42,437 nt of DNA, from the IMG/VR virus record IMGVR_UViG_3300020183_000166, positions 1 through 42,437 of that record. One strand, given 5' to 3'. Below, piece after piece: positions 39,719 through 42,437 of this stretch. The translations under genes were made by a program, and so were the position numbers. Within the stretch, counting starts at the first letter, position 1; each line of letters opens with the position of its first letter. Source of the stretch: a virus. Under the pieces are notes generated by a model that was given only the letters and a program-made list of their open reading frames with translations, was not told the origin of the DNA and searched no databases.

Positions 39719-40447
39719 TTACTTTTGTTCACTGCTACTCGCAGGTGGCTTTTCCATTTGAGGCAAAGATACTGAAATCTTTTCTACCTCAGAATAGTTT
39801 ATATTTTCAATATAATGCCGCCTTGTTGGTGGAGGACCTGCTTCTTCAGGTTTGCTTGCCTCGTAGTTGGTAAAACCAGGCATCTTGAGAGGACAGCTTA
39901 AACGGGGGTAATCTAGTTTGCTGTATTCTTGTCCTTCAGCAACAAGCCATGTGTGTGGCTTATCACCACATCCACAGCCACCACAAAAATGCTTACCTGC
40001 TAAAACTGTGCTCTTTCTAAGGTATTCGCATGGAGGAAGTTCTCCACCCTGTTCTTTATTACCAAAACAACTTAAAACTCGTAGTTGTTTTGTTGGTTTA
40101 TTTATTTTAGCATTAGAAATACCACGGGAAGCAAGAGCACTGGCAAAGCTTTGTACCATACCAATTTTCTTACCAATTTGTTCTTTTAAATTACTTGCAG
40201 ACTCTACTTGTCGTTCTTGAAACTTGACTTCTTTATTTTCTCCAGAAACTTCTGCAGTTCGTTTTTGTGGTGCTGGCTGGACTACTCCAGTTTTAATTGG
40301 ATATTTCATGTATCCTATATTTGGAACCGATGGAGCAATTTCTCCCGGTGAAGGCATACCTGCTGTTTCTGCTGTAGCTTGAGTTGGTGGGGACTGAACT
40401 GTGCCAGCTTTTTTTGCGGAACAACCACAACCTTTTTTGTTTTGCAT
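39719..40447 (-). CDS. Cysteine-cluster protein of unknown function (242 aa)
   Basis: Begins with a CGCSAKKAG segment and a Pro/Ala/Thr-rich low-complexity region (about 15-75). The centre is helical (FASALASRGISNAKINKP). Residues about 125-200 hold a compact Cys cluster: LSCFGNKEQGGELPPCEYLR, HFCGGCGCGDKPHTWL and YSKLDYPRLSCPLKMPGFTN. Nine or more Cys with a CGGCGCG core suggest a metal or Fe-S site, or disulphides. The Pro-rich C-terminus ends with SSSEQK. It has a good TTAGGAG Shine-Dalgarno and lies just before gene 13, a slot used in T4 for fibritin. Not a fibritin by sequence. Function unknown. Confidence 0.65.
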   Translation of the reverse strand: MQNKKGCGCSAKKAGTVQSPPTQATAETAGMPSPGEIAPSVPNIGYMKYPIKTGVVQPAPQKRTAEVSGENKEVKFQERQVESASNLKEQIGKKIGMVQSFASALASRGISNAKINKPTKQLRVLSCFGNKEQGGELPPCEYLRKSTVLAGKHFCGGCGCGDKPHTWLVAEGQEYSKLDYPRLSCPLKMPGFTNYEASKPEEAGPPPTRRHYIENINYSEVEKISVSLPQMEKPPASSSEQK

Positions 40448-40473
40448 AATAAAAACTCCTAATAGTATATATG

Positions 40474-41865
40474 TTATGTACCCAATTCAATTCGTCTAAT
40501 TAAACGAATATTTTGTTCTGCAGTATTTTCAGGAACAACAAATATATCTCCATAATTCTCTTGTGTTGTTCTTTGAGCGTAAACTAATTTTGCATTACTT
40601 AATGCACTACCAGAAGATACATTAAAAAATGTGGAAGTCAAATAATAATCTTTATTCAACGGTTCAAATCCTGTAGTACTATAATTATAATCAAGATTTT
40701 GTGAAATAAATTCCAATTCTGATTTACTGGGAATATACCAATCTGTAAATCCATTTATACTTAGATTAGAAATATTACTAATCATTTTTTGTGTTAGATT
40801 ATGATAGCCATCATATGACGATGTGCTTGTGTTTGCCATGTAAAATTTTAAAGTTTCAAGATCTGTTGGGGCAACTATTATAATCCATCTTCGTTTGTTT
40901 GTTCCGTAGTTATTTTTTATAGACTTGTAGGTTTGAGCTCTGCCTGATGTGTTATTTCCTAAAACTGTAGAAACTCCTGGTTCAAAAATACCAGCAAATA
41001 ATCCGCCTTGATATAGTTCACCAATTGACGGTATTTTTTCTAAAATATTAGTAGAAGTGTTTAGTGTAGTAAAGCTAGCAGTAGGTGGACTTGATATTCC
41101 ATTTTCTACCTGTTGAAAATATACTCCAGAACACAGAGAACCAGATGTACAAGATTTAACATACCCAAAATAATTCCAAAATCCTGAACATGCTTCTTTA
41201 GTTGTTATGTTACACAATATACTGCCATCGTCTTGTCGTGTACAGCAATTTCCGAGTAGATTTTCTTGTTTAAAGCATTCTTGATCTGTATCAGGCACAC
41301 ACTCTGGCCCCAGTTCTTCTTGTTGGGCCTTTGTGCCCTTATATGTTCCATGACATATTACGTCTCCGTCTTGAGACGCACAAAATTTTCCAGGATAGAA
41401 AGAATATTTTAGTCCCTCAGCAGCACCATCATGCAAGTTCTTACAGTCTAATTCCGAATTTACCTGTTCGCATTTGTTGATGTAATCGTTGCCGTCTTGA
41501 TACCAGTGACAACATGCTCCTCCACCAACCAGTCCCGTAAATAAATCAGGACATTGACCGGCACTAGTTATTGTTGTTTCGACCCATATAGGATTGTCTA
41601 CATTTTTTACGCATTGACACTCTGTAATATTTGTTGTTAAAGTTTTTACTCCGCCAGGATATGTACAACAATTTTTTCGTGTTTGTTTAGGGCAAAGAGT
41701 TTCACTTCCTGTAGGAACCCAATATCCTCCAATATTAAAACAATCTACTTTTACAACTGAACCGGTATAACCACCACTACCATCCATTTTACAACAGCTA
41801 CCAGTATCATTTATTTCTTTTACAACAAGTTGTTGATTTAGTGGTATTTTTTGAAATTGAAACAT
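40474..41865 (-). CDS. Cys-Cys repeat protein with a C-terminal DUF1566/Lcl-like domain (463 aa)
   Basis: Residues about 20-260 carry several degenerate Cys-rich repeats, each opening with a GxCC or NCC pair (GSCCKMDGS, KNCCTYPGG, GACCHWYQDGN, GNCCTRQDDGS) and ending in spaced single Cys. One unit (CCTRQDDGSILCNITTKE, then GFWNYFG and C) closely follows the 'GACC..DG.C...T...C...GG.W.G..C' repeat common in planctomycete proteins. The C-terminal 190 residues include GFTDWYIPSKSELEFI, YYLTSTFF and the final IRLIRRIE, matching the DUF1566/Lcl C-terminal fold, a C-type-lectin-like receptor-binding module. Likely a virion adhesin. A secreted or neck-attached role is unproven. Confidence 0.65.
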   Translation of the reverse strand: MFQFQKIPLNQQLVVKEINDTGSCCKMDGSGGYTGSVVKVDCFNIGGYWVPTGSETLCPKQTRKNCCTYPGGVKTLTTNITECQCVKNVDNPIWVETTITSAGQCPDLFTGLVGGGACCHWYQDGNDYINKCEQVNSELDCKNLHDGAAEGLKYSFYPGKFCASQDGDVICHGTYKGTKAQQEELGPECVPDTDQECFKQENLLGNCCTRQDDGSILCNITTKEACSGFWNYFGYVKSCTSGSLCSGVYFQQVENGISSPPTASFTTLNTSTNILEKIPSIGELYQGGLFAGIFEPGVSTVLGNNTSGRAQTYKSIKNNYGTNKRRWIIIVAPTDLETLKFYMANTSTSSYDGYHNLTQKMISNISNLSINGFTDWYIPSKSELEFISQNLDYNYSTTGFEPLNKDYYLTSTFFNVSSGSALSNAKLVYAQRTTQENYGDIFVVPENTAEQNIRLIRRIELGT

Positions 41866-41866
41866 G

Positions 41867-42437
41867 TTAGCAACTTTCTAGTTCATTACAAATATCATTT
41901 ATTTCTGAGCAATCTATATGAGTGCAAAGACCATCAATTCTTTTTGTCTTGATTCCGCCTGTTAAAGTTTCTCGAAGTCCTGTGGAAGTTACATTAGATA
42001 AAGCATAATCTGTTAGAGCTATATTAATATATTCATAATAATTGAATGAATATTTATTACTAAAACCAAAAATAAATCCAATATAATTTCCAGAAGCATC
42101 AGTTGTTGGTTTTGGCACTATTCCTGTGTTTTCCCATGCAGTGTAAATACCAGACAATAAATTAGAGAATGCTATATCTTCGCCGCTAGGTTGATACTCT
42201 TCTTTAAGTAACACGTATATTTGCCCATTTTCAAATGCAGTTGCAAGAGGGGACTTTTCACCACAAGGATGATCATATGGATCGAGATATGGTTGATTTT
42301 CACAGTTACCCGAATCATCACACAACAATTGTACCTCAGGATCTTCTAAATACGATCTTAAATTTGCATTATTTATGCCAATAAAATTAATTGGGAATCC
42401 TCTACTATCATAGGTTTGGTGATATTCATACGGATCG
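41867..42437 (-). CDS. Unknown structural-type protein, N-terminus beyond the right edge
   Basis: The frame stays open from the stop at 41867 to the last base of the window, so the real start lies outside. An internal TTG at 42328 is not a credible start, because coding-like sequence (GFPINFIGINNANLRSYLED) continues upstream. Visible parts include CDDSGNCENQPYLDPYDHPC, a YVLLKEEYQPSGED strand, an aromatic YIGFIFGFSNKYSFNYYEYI, and a Cys-rich end (LCTHIDCSEINDICNELESC). There is one base between it and the next gene. Probably part of the same virion surface group as the Cys-Cys repeat protein. Family not recognised. Confidence 0.6.
   Translation of the reverse strand, partial: DPYEYHQTYDSRGFPINFIGINNANLRSYLEDPEVQLLCDDSGNCENQPYLDPYDHPCGEKSPLATAFENGQIYVLLKEEYQPSGEDIAFSNLLSGIYTAWENTGIVPKPTTDASGNYIGFIFGFSNKYSFNYYEYINIALTDYALSNVTSTGLRETLTGGIKTKRIDGLCTHIDCSEINDICNELESC

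Noticed and set aside
40474-41050. Diversity-generating retroelement target (lectin-like C-terminal domain)
   Set aside because: No reverse transcriptase, template repeat or duplicated variable region was seen in the window.
42326-42328. TTG as the start of the rightmost gene
   Set aside because: The frame is open to the window edge with protein-like sequence upstream, so the gene is truncated rather than starting there.
1-42437. tRNA genes, insertion sequences, integrase or attachment sites, photosynthesis genes
   Set aside because: None recognised by eye; the intergenic gaps are too short for most of them.

Overview
This window is a densely packed block of a T4-like myovirus genome (Caudoviricetes). 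Every gene I can support lies on the minus strand, so transcription runs from the right edge to the left edge. The T4-type order 13-14-15-16-17-18-19-20-(core proteins)-21-22-23 is followed by uvsY-uvsW-55-47-46 and then rnh-45-44-62-regA. This arrangement, with uvsY/uvsW/55/47/46 directly after the capsid gene, is the one known from marine cyanophage and pelagiphage relatives of T4. The sequence is AT-rich. No photosynthesis gene, tRNA, integrase or reverse transcriptase was seen. An aquatic T4-like phage of a low-GC bacterium fits, but the host cannot be read from the sequence.

Layout from right to left, in the direction of transcription. (1) 42437-39719: three unusual cysteine-containing genes sit where T4 keeps gene 12 and wac. 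One combines Cys-Cys repeats with a C-terminal DUF1566/Lcl-like putative receptor-binding domain. (2) 39684-32990: neck (13, 14), tail completion (15), terminase (16, 17), a short sheath (18) and two tail-tube-like proteins. (3) 32966-26783: portal (20), two small prohead core proteins, protease (21), an unrecognised Gly/Pro-rich protein inserted before scaffold (22), and major capsid (23). A strong intrinsic terminator follows gene 23. (4) 26707-22673: a third tube-fold-like protein, the recombination mediator UvsY, helicase UvsW, an unknown protein that may be Sm-like, late sigma factor gp55 and a small unknown. (5) 22670-14774: the gp47/gp46 nuclease-ATPase, three unknowns, RNase H, a small basic protein, sliding clamp, clamp loader subunits and the translational repressor RegA. 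(6) 14771-6672: an AT-rich glycan island that starts 2 bases after regA. It holds six certain or possible glycosyltransferases, a KdsD-type sugar-phosphate isomerase, a HAD phosphatase, a fused nucleotidyltransferase-kinase, and a glycosyltransferase-TPR protein. (7) 6656-422: virion surface genes, including a collagen-like fibre, a second fibre, a poly-glycine adhesin-like protein and small accessory proteins. (8) The left edge holds a truncated dUTPase gene.

How the parts fit together: gp55 directs late transcription from NATAAATA promoters. Full TATAAATA copies lie in front of genes 23, 22, 18 and 20, and close variants lie in front of several other virion genes. In about six cases the motif is only 5-9 bases from the start codon and no Shine-Dalgarno is seen, which suggests leaderless or near-leaderless late mRNAs. 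UvsY, UvsW, gp46 and gp47 serve recombination-dependent replication; gp45, gp44, gp62 and RNase H serve the replisome. The enzyme classes in the glycan island (isomerase, phosphatase, sugar kinase, nucleotidyltransferase, transferases) could form a complete route from a pentose phosphate to an activated sugar, to be placed on the virion, the host surface or DNA.

No stretch longer than 300 bases lacks a gene. The longest gap, about 75 bases, holds the terminator and a promoter candidate after gene 23. Two genes are cut by the window edges: dut on the left and an unknown on the right.
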